Of a stretch of 64,000 nucleotides of DNA, positions 29,471 through 41,331 are shown in pieces. Location: the NCBI RefSeq assembly GCF_017868775.1, contig NZ_CP053381.1:4427949-4491948 (forward strand), given 5' to 3'. This stretch comes from Billgrantia sulfidoxydans. GTDB taxonomy: Bacteria; Pseudomonadota; Gammaproteobacteria; Pseudomonadales; Halomonadaceae. The notes beneath the pieces are model-generated. The model had not been told where the DNA came from and made no database searches. It saw nothing but the letters and a program-made list of their open reading frames with translations. The translations under genes were made by a program, and so were the position numbers. Within the stretch, counting starts at the first letter, position 1, and each line of letters starts with the position of its first letter.

Positions 29471-30007
29471 TCAAGCGGTAAGAGCTTCGGAGAGGCGGTT
29501 CAATCGACCGCGCACCGACCCGTCGATGACGGTGTCGCCGGCGCGCAGGATGACGCCCCCGATAAGCTTCGGATCCACCTGAGTGGTAATGGAGATTTCG
29601 CGATTCAGCCGCTTCTTGAGCGCGCCGGCGAGCTTGTTCTGCTGTTTGTCGTCGAGCGCGTAGGCCGAGACGACGGTGACCTCGACGCGCTGATCATGCT
29701 CGGCGCGCAGATACGCGAAGCGCTCGGCGATCGCGGGAAGCGCCGCCAGCCGGCCCTTCTCGCCCAGCACGTCGAGGAAGGCCTTGGCCGAGTCGTCGAG
29801 CGTGACCTCGGTCAGCTCGATGAGCATGGCCACCTTGCGCTCGGGCGCGAGGCGCGGGCTGGACAACAGCTTCTGCACGTCGCGTACGGCGACGGCCTGG
29901 CCCAGCTTGCCGAGCCACTCGGACCAGTCGTCCAGCGCCTGGTGATCGCGTGCGTGCTCGAACGCCGCTCTGGCGTAGGGTCGCGCGACGGTGGAAAGTT
30001 CCGCCAT
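29471..30007 (-). CDS. atpH: ATP synthase F1 delta subunit
   Basis: A 178-residue OSCP/delta protein: N-terminal helical domain ([20 protein letters not shown]) and the C-terminal beta segment with [20 protein letters not shown]. It joins F1 to the peripheral stalk b subunits. It is 11 bp after atpF. Confidence 0.98.
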   Translation of the reverse strand: MAELSTVARPYARAAFEHARDHQALDDWSEWLGKLGQAVAVRDVQKLLSSPRLAPERKVAMLIELTEVTLDDSAKAFLDVLGEKGRLAALPAIAERFAYLRAEHDQRVEVTVVSAYALDDKQQNKLAGALKKRLNREISITTQVDPKLIGGVILRAGDTVIDGSVRGRLNRLSEALTA

Positions 30008-30018
30008 GGATCACCTCC

Positions 30019-30489
30019 TCACAGTTCGGCGGCAAGCTTGTCGAGCAGCTTGCGATGCGCCTTCTCGTCGACGGAGGCTTCCAGGACACGCTCGGCACCC
30101 ACCACGGCGAGGCTGGAGACCTGGGCCCGCAGCTCGTCCTTGGCCCGCTGGACTTCCTGGTCGATCTCGGCACGCGCGCTGGCGATCAGACGCTCGCCTT
30201 CGGCACGGGCCTGCTCGCGGGCTTCCTCGACCATCTGCGCCGAACGCTTGTTGGCCTGCTCGAGAATCTGCGAAGCCTGCTCCTTGCTCTCGCGCAGCGT
30301 CTGAGATGCCTGCTCCTGGGCGAGCTCGAGGTCACGTGACGCCCGGCTGGCCGCATCGAGACCCTCGGCAATCCGCTTCTGGCGCTCGTGAAGCGCGGTG
30401 CTGATCGGCGGCCACACATACTTGATACAGAACCAGACAAAAATCGCGAAGGCGATCGTTTGTCCGATAAGCGTCATGTTGATATTCAC
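30019..30489 (-). CDS. atpF: ATP synthase Fo b subunit
   Basis: A 156-residue protein with one N-terminal membrane helix ([20 protein letters not shown]) and a long amphipathic helix forming the peripheral stalk. GTG 30489 is chosen because [10 protein letters not shown] aligns with the usual MNINATLIGQ start; an ATG four codons later (30477) is the alternative. It is 73 bp after atpE. Confidence 0.97.
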   Translation of the reverse strand: MNINMTLIGQTIAFAIFVWFCIKYVWPPISTALHERQKRIAEGLDAASRASRDLELAQEQASQTLRESKEQASQILEQANKRSAQMVEEAREQARAEGERLIASARAEIDQEVQRAKDELRAQVSSLAVVGAERVLEASVDEKAHRKLLDKLAAEL

Positions 30490-30562
30490 GGGTATGTACC
30501 TCTGACGGGTTCGTGGCGACCGGAAACGAGCAAACCGAGCGCTTCAGCGCTCGGCAGCGTCG

Positions 30563-30799
<237 letters not shown>

Positions 30800-30858
30800 C
30801 TAGTTTTCAAGTTGACTTTCAAGGGGTTGAGGGTTGGTGAACTGCAAGTTGCTCGTTC

Positions 30859-32101
<1,243 letters not shown>

Positions 32102-32180
32102 CTGTCGACAGTCCTACCCCGCCGTGACAGGGCATGCGGGCCATCAGAACCTGGCGGGTAGCCCAGGCAAACAACGGCGG

Positions 32181-32209
32181 ATTATAGGGAAGCCCCTTGG
32201 CTGGTTCAA
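32181..32209 (-). promoter_or_regulatory. Sigma-70 promoter of the atp operon
   Basis: Reading the minus strand, -35 TTGAAC (32209-32204), a 17-bp spacer and a perfect -10 TATAAT (32186-32181) precede atpI by about 80 bp. This is the best housekeeping promoter seen in the window. A second TTGACA-like hexamer near 32270 has no partner -10. Confidence 0.85.
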
Positions 32210-32288
32210 CCAGACTCGGCGCTTTTCGCCCGCGAATGGTGCAGCTTTGCGACCAAAGAAGCAATGATTGTCAACACGCTTCGCGGCG

Positions 32289-33206
32289 TCAGTGGATGTG
32301 CTCGAGAATGCCGTCGAGTTCGTCCAGGCTGGAGTAGCGTATCGTCAGCCTGCCCTTGCCGCCGCGGCCGTGCTGGATCTTGACGGGGGCGCCCAGCAGC
32401 TCGCCGAGCTTGGTCTCCAGACGCACCACGTCGGGGCTCTCGGCCGTGCCGGCGGCCTTCTTCACCTCGCCCTGGGCCAGGCGCTTCACCAGCGCCTCGG
32501 TATCGCGCACGGTGAGATCCTTGTTGACCACCTCATGAGCCGCACGGCGCTGCTTGGCCCCGGACAGGGCAAGCAGGGCGCGGGCATGGCCCATGTCCAG
32601 GTCGCCGCGCTCGAGCAGGGTCTGCACCTCGGGGTCGAGCGCCAGCAGGCGCAGCAGGTTGGCCACCTGGGCGCGCGACTTGCCCACCGCGTCGGCGACC
32701 TGCTGCTGGGTGAGCTCGAACTCGTCGAGCAGCCGCTTGAGCGCCATCGCCTCTTCCACCGGGTTGAGGTTCTCGCGCTGGATGTTCTCGATCAGCGCCA
32801 GGGCCAGGGCGACTTCGTCGCTGACCTCGCGGATCACCGCCGGAATGGTGTCGAGCTCGGCCAGCTGGGCGGCGCGCCAACGGCGCTCGCCGGCGATGAT
32901 CTCGTAGCGGGCCTCGCCGGTGGGCCGCACCACGATGGGCTGCATCACGCCCTGGGCGCGGATCGAGTCGGCGAGTTCCTCCAGCGCCTCGGGCTGGATG
33001 TCACGCCGCGGCTGGTACTTGCCGCGCGAGAGCTGGCCCAGCGGCAGGCGCTCGAGCCGCTCCTCGGCGGCAGGCGCGGCGGCGGCGGGTCCGCCCGTCT
33101 CGTCGGGATGGACCTCCACCTCGGGCAGCTCGAGATTCTCGCGGCGACGGGCGCCGGCACCGATCAGGGCATCCAGGCCTCGGCCCAGGGCGCGTTTACG
33201 CGTCAT
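32289..33206 (-). CDS. parB: Chromosome partitioning protein ParB (Spo0J/Noc type)
   Basis: A 305-residue protein from ATG 33206 (MTRKRALGRGLDALIGAG), matching the family start and preceded by GAGGGAAAG; an ATG ten codons upstream is possible. The CTPase/clamp domain shows GVMQPIVVRPTGEARYEIIA and GERRWRAAQL, followed by the HTH (FELTQQQVADAVGKSRAQVA) and a C-terminal dimerisation region. It loads at parS sites and spreads as a CTP clamp. parS was searched by eye: only half-site-like CACGTG sequences were found. Downstream of parA by 51 bp. Confidence 0.97.
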   Translation of the reverse strand: MTRKRALGRGLDALIGAGARRRENLELPEVEVHPDETGGPAAAAPAAEERLERLPLGQLSRGKYQPRRDIQPEALEELADSIRAQGVMQPIVVRPTGEARYEIIAGERRWRAAQLAELDTIPAVIREVSDEVALALALIENIQRENLNPVEEAMALKRLLDEFELTQQQVADAVGKSRAQVANLLRLLALDPEVQTLLERGDLDMGHARALLALSGAKQRRAAHEVVNKDLTVRDTEALVKRLAQGEVKKAAGTAESPDVVRLETKLGELLGAPVKIQHGRGGKGRLTIRYSSLDELDGILEHIH

Positions 33207-33257
33207 CAGCTTTCCCTCATCACGAAAATCGGTCATGACAGGTCTCTCGCTCGGCGC

Positions 33258-34028
33258 CTACAGCGACAGGCGACGAATCAGTTCCTTGGCCAGCACCCGA
33301 TGGGCCTGGCTGCCGCGTGAGAAGCGCGCGTACTTGGTCACCGGCAGGCCGTGGCTCGGCGCCTCGGCCACGCGCACGTTGCGCGGAATCGTGGTCTTGA
33401 GCAGCGCCTCGCCGAAGTAGTCGCGCAGTTGCTTGCTGACGTCCCGGGTCAGGCTGTTGCGGCCGTCGAACATGGTACGCAGGATGCCATAGATCGCCAG
33501 GTCCGGGTTCACGCTGTCCTTGATCTGCTCGACGGTGTCGAGCAGCGCCGAGAGCCCTTCCAGGGCGTAGAACTCGCACTGCAGCGGGATCAGCACGCCG
33601 TCGGCGGCGGTCAGGGCGTTGACGGTGAGCATGTTGAGCGAGGGTGGGCAGTCGATCAACACCACGTCGTACTCGCCGGCGACGCTGCCCAGCGCCTCGG
33701 TCAGGCTGCGCTCGCGCCCTTCGGCGCGGTCGAGCAGCTCCACCTCGGCGGCGGTGAGGTCGCCGTTTCCGGGCAGCAACGAGTAGCCGGCGGTGGGGCA
33801 ATCCAACATCACCTCGGGCGCGCTCTTCTCGCCCAGCAGCAGGTCGAGCACGCTGCCCTCGAGCGAATGCTTGTCGACGCCGCTGCCCATGGTGGCATGG
33901 CCCTGGGGATCGAGGTCGACCAGCAGCACGCGGCGATCCAGCGCTGCCAGGCTGGCGGCCAGGTTGACGGCGGTGGTGGTCTTGCCCACGCCGCCCTTCT
34001 GGTTGGTCAAGGCGATGATTTGGGTCAC
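33258..34028 (-). CDS. parA: Chromosome partitioning ATPase ParA (Soj)
   Basis: A 256-residue protein with the deviant Walker A KGGVGKTT right after the N-terminal MTQIIALTNQ strand, A' motif VLLVDLDPQGHATMGSG and Walker B VVLIDCPPSLN. It lacks the N-terminal HTH of plasmid ParA proteins, so it is the chromosomal Soj type. It moves ParB-bound origins over the nucleoid. Operon order mnmG-rsmG-parA-parB is the classic one beside gammaproteobacterial origins. Confidence 0.97.
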   Translation of the reverse strand: MTQIIALTNQKGGVGKTTTAVNLAASLAALDRRVLLVDLDPQGHATMGSGVDKHSLEGSVLDLLLGEKSAPEVMLDCPTAGYSLLPGNGDLTAAEVELLDRAEGRERSLTEALGSVAGEYDVVLIDCPPSLNMLTVNALTAADGVLIPLQCEFYALEGLSALLDTVEQIKDSVNPDLAIYGILRTMFDGRNSLTRDVSKQLRDYFGEALLKTTIPRNVRVAEAPSHGLPVTKYARFSRGSQAHRVLAKELIRRLSL

Positions 34029-34056
34029 GGGCGACTTCCTTGCGTCGAAGGCACGC

Positions 34057-34718
34057 TCACGGGCGGCCTGGGTTGGAATCGGTTCGCTCGACGATCAGCA
34101 GCTGACGCTCCCCCGCGGTGAACGGCACCTCGAGCCGGTGTCGCTCGCGCACGATCAGCCCGGCAGCCAGGGCGGACAATTCCTCGGCGGCGGCCGGCCC
34201 CTTCATGGCCAGCCAGCGTCCGCCTTCCGCCAGCAGCGGGTCGGTCAACGTGACGAAATCGGCCAGGCTGGCGAACGCCCGTGAGATCACCTGGGCATAG
34301 CCGCCCGCCGGCGGCTCGAAGGCCTCGACCCGCGCCTGCACCGGCGTGACGTTGCCAAGCCCGAGCTCCATCACCGCCTGGCGCTGGAAGCGCACCTTCT
34401 TGCCGTTGCTGTCGAGCAGCGTGACCGCCAAGCGCGGCTGCAGGATCGCCAGCACCAGTCCCGGCAGGCCCGGCCCGGCTCCCACGTCGAGCAGCGGCGC
34501 CTCGCCGACGAAAGGTAGTACCGCCGCGCTGTCGAGCAGGTGCCTGGCCACCATCTCTTCCGGTGAGCGTATCGCGGTGAGGTTATAGGCGCGGTTCCAC
34601 TTGTGCAACAGCTCGACCAGACGCAGCAGCCGTTCGCGCTGTTCCCCGTCGATGCCGATGCCCAGTGCGGCCAACCCTTCGTCGAGACGCGATTCCACCT
34701 GAAGCGTGATGGCATCGC

Positions 34719-34722
<4 letters not shown>
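34057..34722 (-). CDS. rsmG: 16S rRNA (guanine-527-N7)-methyltransferase RsmG
   Basis: A 221-residue SAM methyltransferase: [34 protein letters not shown] motif [19 protein letters not shown] and [13 protein letters not shown]. It methylates 16S rRNA G527. Its ATG overlaps the mnmG stop by 4 bases, so translation is coupled. Formerly gidB. Confidence 0.97.
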
Positions 34723-36614
<1,892 letters not shown>

Positions 36615-36639
36615 GGTACACCTCGTTGCACGTGCGTGC

Positions 36640-37090
36640 GGATATTGCCAAAGGGGGTGAAAAACAGCCTGCCAGTATAAACCGCCTGTGGGTAAGCGTC
36701 AGGGGTTTTCCACATCACGTTGGTCAGTACCGAGTGGAGCAGCTCACTAATCAATACAGAATGATTAAAAGAGAGAAGTTCTGTAGTGGTTGTGACTACT
36801 GGTGTGGACAAAAACCGTGGATAAGCGGAATTAATCCTTTGGTATCATCTGCTTGCGCTGTTGACTCTTGCGGTGAGAAAAGGGTGACGAGCTGAGGGCG
36901 GCCGGTGGTGAGCCTGTGGATGACCGCGGCGCTTTTCCACAGGGCGGACACTACACCCTTTTTCCACCGCCGGCTACCCGGCTTGTCACCGCGACTGTGA
37001 ACAGCCGCGTGAGACGCCCAGGAAGTCGACAACCATGCTGCCTGGAGCGGCAAATCGAGGATGAGGAAAAAATTCTTATCCACAGGCCAA
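36640..37090. other. Candidate chromosomal origin (oriC): DnaA-box cluster next to mnmG
   Basis: The 538-bp gap between mnmG and the ABC ATPase gene holds no convincing gene. It contains a perfect DnaA box TTATCCACA (37076-37084) and near matches: TTACCCACA reversed (36687-36695), TTTTCCACA (36706-36714 and 36933-36941), TTGTCCACA reversed (36803-36811), TTATCCACG reversed (36816-36824) and TCATCCACA reversed (36915-36923). AT-rich stretches at about 36750-36790 and 36825-36850 could unwind. The mnmG/rsmG/parAB setting is the classic oriC neighbourhood. Confidence 0.75.
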
Positions 37091-37118
37091 AAAAATGCCC
37101 TGCCGAGTGCGACAGGGC
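37089..37118 (-). terminator. Intrinsic terminator of the amino-acid ABC transporter operon
   Basis: On the minus strand GCCCTG (37118-37113), a 10-base loop, CAGGGC (37102-37097) and then ATTTTTTT. It lies 35 bp after the ATPase stop and protects the adjacent origin region from read-through. Confidence 0.85.
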
Positions 37119-37152
37119 CTGCCGGAGTGGAGATGAGGCGACTTTTTGGGTC

Positions 37153-37926
37153 TCAGTGCTTGAGTACCCGGGACAGGAAGCTCTGGGTGCGCTCGTGCCG
37201 TGGAGAGTCGAAAAGCGTGTCCGGTGCTGCCTGCTCGACGATCTCACCGCGATCGATGAAGACGACGCGATCGGCGACCTCGCGGGCGAAGCCCATCTCG
37301 TGGGTGACGATGATCATGGTCATGCCTTCCCGGGCCAGCTCGCGCATGGCGTCGAGGACCTCGCCGATCATCTCCGGATCGAGCGCCGAGGTGGGTTCGT
37401 CGAACAGCATCAGGCGCGGCTCCATGGCCAGCGCCCGGGCCAGGGCGACGCGCTGCTGCTGCCCGCCGGAGAGCTGGCCGGGGTACTTGCCCGCCTGGTT
37501 GGCGATGCCCACGCGCGTGAGCAGACGCTCGGCGGTCTCGATCGCGTCGGCGCGGCTCCAGCCGCGCACCTTCATCGGCGCCAGGGTGACGTTGTCGAGC
37601 ACCCGGAGATGGGGAAACAGGTTGAACTGCTGGAACACCATGCCGACCTCGGTGCGGATCCTCTGCAGCGCACGGCTGCTCTTGCCGTCGGGCAGCAGCT
37701 CGTTGCCATCGACCTCGATGTGGCCGGCCTGGAACTCCTCGAGGCCGTTGATGCAGCGAATCAGGGTGGACTTGCCCGAACCACTGGCGCCGATCACCAC
37801 CACCACCTCGCCGGGGGCGACCGTCAGGTCGATGTCCTTGAGCACGTGCAGCTCGCCGAAATGCTTGTTGACCCGCTCCATGCGCACGATGGGCTGGGCC
37901 GCGGCGTGGGAAGTGTCTCGGTTCAT
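37153..37926 (-). CDS. Polar amino-acid ABC transporter ATP-binding protein (GlnQ-like)
   Basis: A 257-residue ABC ATPase: Walker [11 protein letters not shown]-loop [17 protein letters not shown], signature LSGGQQQR, Walker [20 protein letters not shown] and switch His in [16 protein letters not shown]. The FNLFPH and [10 protein letters not shown] segments are typical of GlnQ/HisP-type polar amino-acid importers. Start ATG 37926 has AAGGAG upstream and lies 10 bp after the permease stop. It is the last gene of a three-gene operon. Confidence 0.95.
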   Translation of the reverse strand: MNRDTSHAAAQPIVRMERVNKHFGELHVLKDIDLTVAPGEVVVVIGASGSGKSTLIRCINGLEEFQAGHIEVDGNELLPDGKSSRALQRIRTEVGMVFQQFNLFPHLRVLDNVTLAPMKVRGWSRADAIETAERLLTRVGIANQAGKYPGQLSGGQQQRVALARALAMEPRLMLFDEPTSALDPEMIGEVLDAMRELAREGMTMIIVTHEMGFAREVADRVVFIDRGEIVEQAAPDTLFDSPRHERTQSFLSRVLKH

Positions 37927-37936
37927 GTCGCGCTCC

Positions 37937-38608
37937 TTATTGTCCGACCAGGCCCTTGCGCTCGAGCAGGCGCAGTGCGAATGACAGGCTCAGGGTTATC
38001 GCCAGATAGAGGAGGGCGACCATCAGGTAGACTTCGAGGGCATTGAAGGTGGTGGCGATGTAGACCTGGCCCTGGCGCACCAGCTCGCCGACGCCGATCA
38101 CCGAGAACAACGAGGTGTCCTTGATGCTGATGATGCCCTGGTTGCCGAGCGGCGGGATCATGCGGCGAAAGGCCTGGGGCCAGATCACGTAGCGGAAGGC
38201 CTGGCTGCGCGACAGTCCCAGGGAGAGGCTGGCCTCGCGCTGGCCGCGCTCGATCGACTGCACGCCGCCACGCACGATTTCCGAGATGTAGGCGCCGGAG
38301 TTGACCGCGATGGCGGCGATGCCCGCCACCAGGGCGTTGATGGGGCCGCCGAGGAGCTGCGGCAGGCCGTAGAAGATGAACAGTACCTGCACCAGCACCG
38401 GGGTGCCGCGGAAGATCTCGATGTAGGCGATCGCCGGCAGCCGCAGCCAGACGAGGGGACTGATGCGCAGCAGGCCGAACAGGATGCCGATGAGGAAACC
38501 GATGGCCAGCCCGCCGAAGGAGATCAGCAGGGTATAGGGGATTCCCTTGAGCAGGAAGGGGATGGAGGCGAAGGCCGCCTCCCAGTCGAATTGGAAGGTG
38601 ACGTCCAC
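37937..38608 (-). CDS. Polar amino-acid ABC transporter permease (HisM/GlnP type)
   Basis: A 223-residue permease starting at GTG 38608, with GGAG 7 bases upstream. It has about five membrane helices, the N-terminal [20 protein letters not shown] typical of the HisMQ family, [20 protein letters not shown] and the EAA loop [20 protein letters not shown]. It probably works as a homodimer since only one permease is encoded here. Confidence 0.94.
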   Translation of the reverse strand: MDVTFQFDWEAAFASIPFLLKGIPYTLLISFGGLAIGFLIGILFGLLRISPLVWLRLPAIAYIEIFRGTPVLVQVLFIFYGLPQLLGGPINALVAGIAAIAVNSGAYISEIVRGGVQSIERGQREASLSLGLSRSQAFRYVIWPQAFRRMIPPLGNQGIISIKDTSLFSVIGVGELVRQGQVYIATTFNALEVYLMVALLYLAITLSLSFALRLLERKGLVGQ

Positions 38609-38667
38609 TGGGGTTCTCCGGTCAGGGGGCGTCTCGGAAGCCGAGAGACGCGGGCAGGTGGCAACGC

Positions 38668-38698
38668 CGCGGGGCCGGATCCTCGACCCGGCCCCGCG
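38668..38698. terminator. Hairpin between binding-protein and permease genes (attenuator-like)
   Basis: CGCGGGGCCGG (38668-38678) and CCGGCCCCGCG (38688-38698) form an 11-bp GC stem right after the binding-protein stop. Such intra-operon hairpins commonly stabilise the upstream mRNA and keep the binding protein in excess; that role is inferred. Confidence 0.6.
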
Positions 38699-38714
38699 TC
38701 ACAGCGCTGGGCTG

Positions 38715-39479
38715 TCACTCGTCGCTGGCGCTGCCGAACCACTTCTCGTGGATCTCGTCGTAGCTGCCGTCCTCGCGCATCTCGGCCAGCGCCTGGTTGG
38801 CGGGTTCGACCCATTCGCTGCCCTTGACGAAGACGATGCCGTACTGCTGGCCCTCGTAGAGCGGTCCGACCACCTTGGTCCGGCCCTCGCCGCGTGTCTG
38901 GGCGAAGTAGCTGACGTTGGGGGCATCGTAGAACACGGCGTCGGCGCTGCCGCCGAGCAGGGCCATGTACATGTCGCTGCTGCCGGGGTAGGGGGTGATC
39001 TCGGCGCTGTCGCCGAGGTTCTCCTGCAGGAAGTCGTAGCTGGTGGAGCCGACCTTGGTGGCGATGGTCTTGCCTTCGAGGTCTTCGATCTGCTCGACGC
39101 CATCCTCGTCGGCGCGCACCAGGATCTTGAGACCGCTGTCGTAGTAGGGGTCCGAGAAGTCGACGATCTCGGCGCGCTCCTCGGTGATGGTGATGCCGGC
39201 GATGGCGACGTCGACGTTGCCGGTCTGGACGGCAGGAATGATGCCGTTGAAGTCCATCGTCTCGAGTTCGTAATCGAAGCCGGCACGTTCGGCGACGGCG
39301 GCGATGATGTCCATGTCGAAACCGACCATCTCGCCGGTTTCCTGATCCATCATCTCGAAGGGGACGAAGCTCGGGTCGGTCACCACGTCGAGCGTCTCGT
39401 TGGCGGCGGCCGAGGCGGTGAGGCCCAGCGCGAAGGCCATGCCCGAAACCAGGGTGGCCGTCTTCACGTGTCGTTTCAT
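38715..39479 (-). CDS. Polar amino-acid ABC transporter substrate-binding protein
   Basis: A 254-residue SBP_bac_3 protein. The start MKRHVKTATLVSGMAFALGL (ATG 39479) is chosen for its GGGGAAACGT site; another ATG lies four codons upstream. The signal peptide ends near SAAA (about residue 27). The mature protein has DPSFVPFEMMDQETGEMVGF, VDVAIAGITITEERAEIVDF and a C-terminal EIHEKWFG, all typical of lysine/arginine/glutamine-type binding proteins. Ligand not predictable. First gene of the operon. Confidence 0.94.
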   Translation of the reverse strand: MKRHVKTATLVSGMAFALGLTASAAANETLDVVTDPSFVPFEMMDQETGEMVGFDMDIIAAVAERAGFDYELETMDFNGIIPAVQTGNVDVAIAGITITEERAEIVDFSDPYYDSGLKILVRADEDGVEQIEDLEGKTIATKVGSTSYDFLQENLGDSAEITPYPGSSDMYMALLGGSADAVFYDAPNVSYFAQTRGEGRTKVVGPLYEGQQYGIVFVKGSEWVEPANQALAEMREDGSYDEIHEKWFGSASDE

Positions 39480-39592
39480 ACGTTTCCCCATGGTGAATTG
39501 TTGTGGCGTTACGCCTTTAAACCATGGCGAGTCCACGGGGAAGCGTCAAGTCGAACGGATTCTGTGCTGTCGCGGTGACGATTGCAGGAAAA

Positions 39593-39946
39593 TCACACCA
39601 TGAAGGAGGCGCCACAGCCGCAGGTGGTCGTGGCGTTGGGGTTCTGGACCAGGAAACGGGCACCGGCGAGCCCCTCCTCGTAGTCGACGGTGGAACCCAC
39701 GAGGTACTGGTAGGAGAGCTCGTCGACGACCAGTGCGACGTCGCCGAATTGGATCAGGGTGTCGTCATCGCCGACCGAGTCGGCAAAGTCGAAGCCGTAC
39801 TGGAAACCCGAGCAGCCGCCTCCCGTGACGTAGACGCGAAGCTTGAGATCGGGCTTGCCCTCCTCCTCGATGAGCGCCTGGAGCCGCTTCCTGGCGGCCC
39901 CGGAGAGCATCATGGGAGTGGGAACGAAGGTTTCGGCGCCGCTCAT
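39593..39946 (-). CDS. erpA: Iron-sulfur cluster insertion protein ErpA
   Basis: A 117-residue A-type carrier. The three cluster Cys are in [11 protein letters not shown] and TTCGCGASF. The start is the second of two ATGs (39946), because the GGAGG lies 6 bases before it and would abut the first. It delivers Fe-S clusters to apoproteins. Monocistronic, between the ABC operon and argC. Confidence 0.95.
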   Translation of the reverse strand: MSGAETFVPTPMMLSGAARKRLQALIEEEGKPDLKLRVYVTGGGCSGFQYGFDFADSVGDDDTLIQFGDVALVVDELSYQYLVGSTVDYEEGLAGARFLVQNPNATTTCGCGASFMV

Positions 39947-40110
39947 GGGCATCCTCCCCTGGGGAAACGTCGCGCAAATGGTTGCACGAGCGAATCGCGG
40001 CGTTGCGCTTCGCCTCGTGCATCGACTCGTCCCGCGTTTCCCTGAGCTGAATGAATCGGTAACTCGCCATTATCCCTAATCCCCAGCAAAACGGTCAACT
40101 ATTCAGGAAG

Positions 40111-40133
40111 GGGCGCCTCAGGGAAAGGCGCCC
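40111..40133. terminator. Hairpin downstream of argC
   Basis: GGGCGCCT (40111-40118) and AGGCGCCC (40126-40133) form an 8-bp stem in the gap after the argC stop (40155). It sits where a minus-strand terminator is expected; no strong T-tract. Confidence 0.6.
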
Positions 40134-40154
40134 TGTCACCGCTGGGTAGCCACC

Positions 40155-41189
40155 TCAGGGCATCAGCGCGGGGGCGGCGAGCCCGGCGTTCTCGGCGAAG
40201 CCGAACATGATGTTGAGGTTCTGTACCGCCTGCCCCGAGGCGCCCTTGACCAGGTTGTCGATCACCGACAGCACCACCACGGTGTCGCCGCCCGCGGGGC
40301 GATGCACGGCCAGGCGGCAGACGTTGGCCCCCTTGACACTGCGCGTCTCGGGGTGGCTGCCGGCGGGCATCACGTCGACGAAGGGCTCGTCGGCGAAGCG
40401 CTGCTCGAACAGCGCCTGGAGATCGCCCGGTTCGCTTTTCAGGCGACCGTAGAGGGTGGCGTGGATGCCGCGGATCATCGGCGTCAGGTGCGGCACGAAG
40501 GTCAGACCCACCGCGCCTCCGGCGGCGTCGCCGAGGCCCTGGCGGATCTCCGGCAGGTGGCGGTGGCCGCCGGCACCGTAGGCCTTCATCGACTCGCTGG
40601 CCTCGGCCAGCAGCGAGGGGACCTTGGCCCCGCGGCCGGCGCCGGTGACGCCCGACTTGCAGTCGGCGATGACGTGCTCGGTGTCGATCAGCCCGGCCTC
40701 GAGCAGCGGCAGCAGCCCCAGCTGGACCGCCGTGGGGTAACAGCCCGGCACCGCGATCAGTCGCGCCCGGCGAATGCGCTCGCGATGCATCTCGGGCAGG
40801 CCGTAGACGGCCTCGTCGAGCAGTGCCGGGGCGCCATGGGGCTGGCCGTACCACTCGGCCCACACCTCGGCATCGCGCAGGCGGAAGTCGGCGGAGAGGT
40901 CGATCACCCGGGTGCCCTGGGCGAGCAGCTCGCCGGCCAGCGCGTGGGCGACGCCGTGCGGCGTGGCGAAGAACACCGCGTCGCAGGCGCCGAGACGTCG
41001 CGGGTCGGGCTCGCTGAAGGCCAGCGTGTCATAGTGGCCGCGCAGGTTGGGGTACATGTCGCCCACGCGCATGCCGGCCTCGGAGCGCGAGGTAATGGCT
41101 TCGACCTCGACCTCGGGGTGCTGAGCCAGCAGCCTGAGCAGCTCGACGCCGGTATAACCGGTGCCGCCGACGATTCCGACCTTGATCAC
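40155..41189 (-). CDS. argC: N-acetyl-gamma-glutamyl-phosphate reductase ArgC
   Basis: A 344-residue protein: N-terminal NADP Rossmann [17 protein letters not shown], active-site Cys in [16 protein letters not shown] and HRHLPEI segment. It reduces N-acetylglutamyl phosphate in arginine synthesis. Full length; other arg genes are not in the window. Divergent from the ClC gene at 41332. Confidence 0.97.
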   Translation of the reverse strand: MIKVGIVGGTGYTGVELLRLLAQHPEVEVEAITSRSEAGMRVGDMYPNLRGHYDTLAFSEPDPRRLGACDAVFFATPHGVAHALAGELLAQGTRVIDLSADFRLRDAEVWAEWYGQPHGAPALLDEAVYGLPEMHRERIRRARLIAVPGCYPTAVQLGLLPLLEAGLIDTEHVIADCKSGVTGAGRGAKVPSLLAEASESMKAYGAGGHRHLPEIRQGLGDAAGGAVGLTFVPHLTPMIRGIHATLYGRLKSEPGDLQALFEQRFADEPFVDVMPAGSHPETRSVKGANVCRLAVHRPAGGDTVVVLSVIDNLVKGASGQAVQNLNIMFGFAENAGLAAPALMP

Positions 41190-41331
41190 AACGCGACTCC
41201 TTCGAAGTTTGCCTGGCGGGAGCGGCCGTCAACGGGACCGCCCTGTCCGGATATGATACACAAGAGAAGTGGCGGCGACTCAACCGCCTCGTTGTCGCTG
41301 TCCCAGGAAACGACCGCACAGGAAACACGCC

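Noticed and set aside
36618-36636. CACGTG core resembling half a parS site just upstream of mnmG
   Set aside because: Only the GTT-x-CACGTG half fits; the other arm does not complete the parS palindrome. A similar half-site at about 14930 was rejected for the same reason.
36626-36895. 89-codon frame in the mnmG-ABC gap
   Set aside because: Lies across the DnaA-box cluster, with stop-poor but non-protein-like composition.
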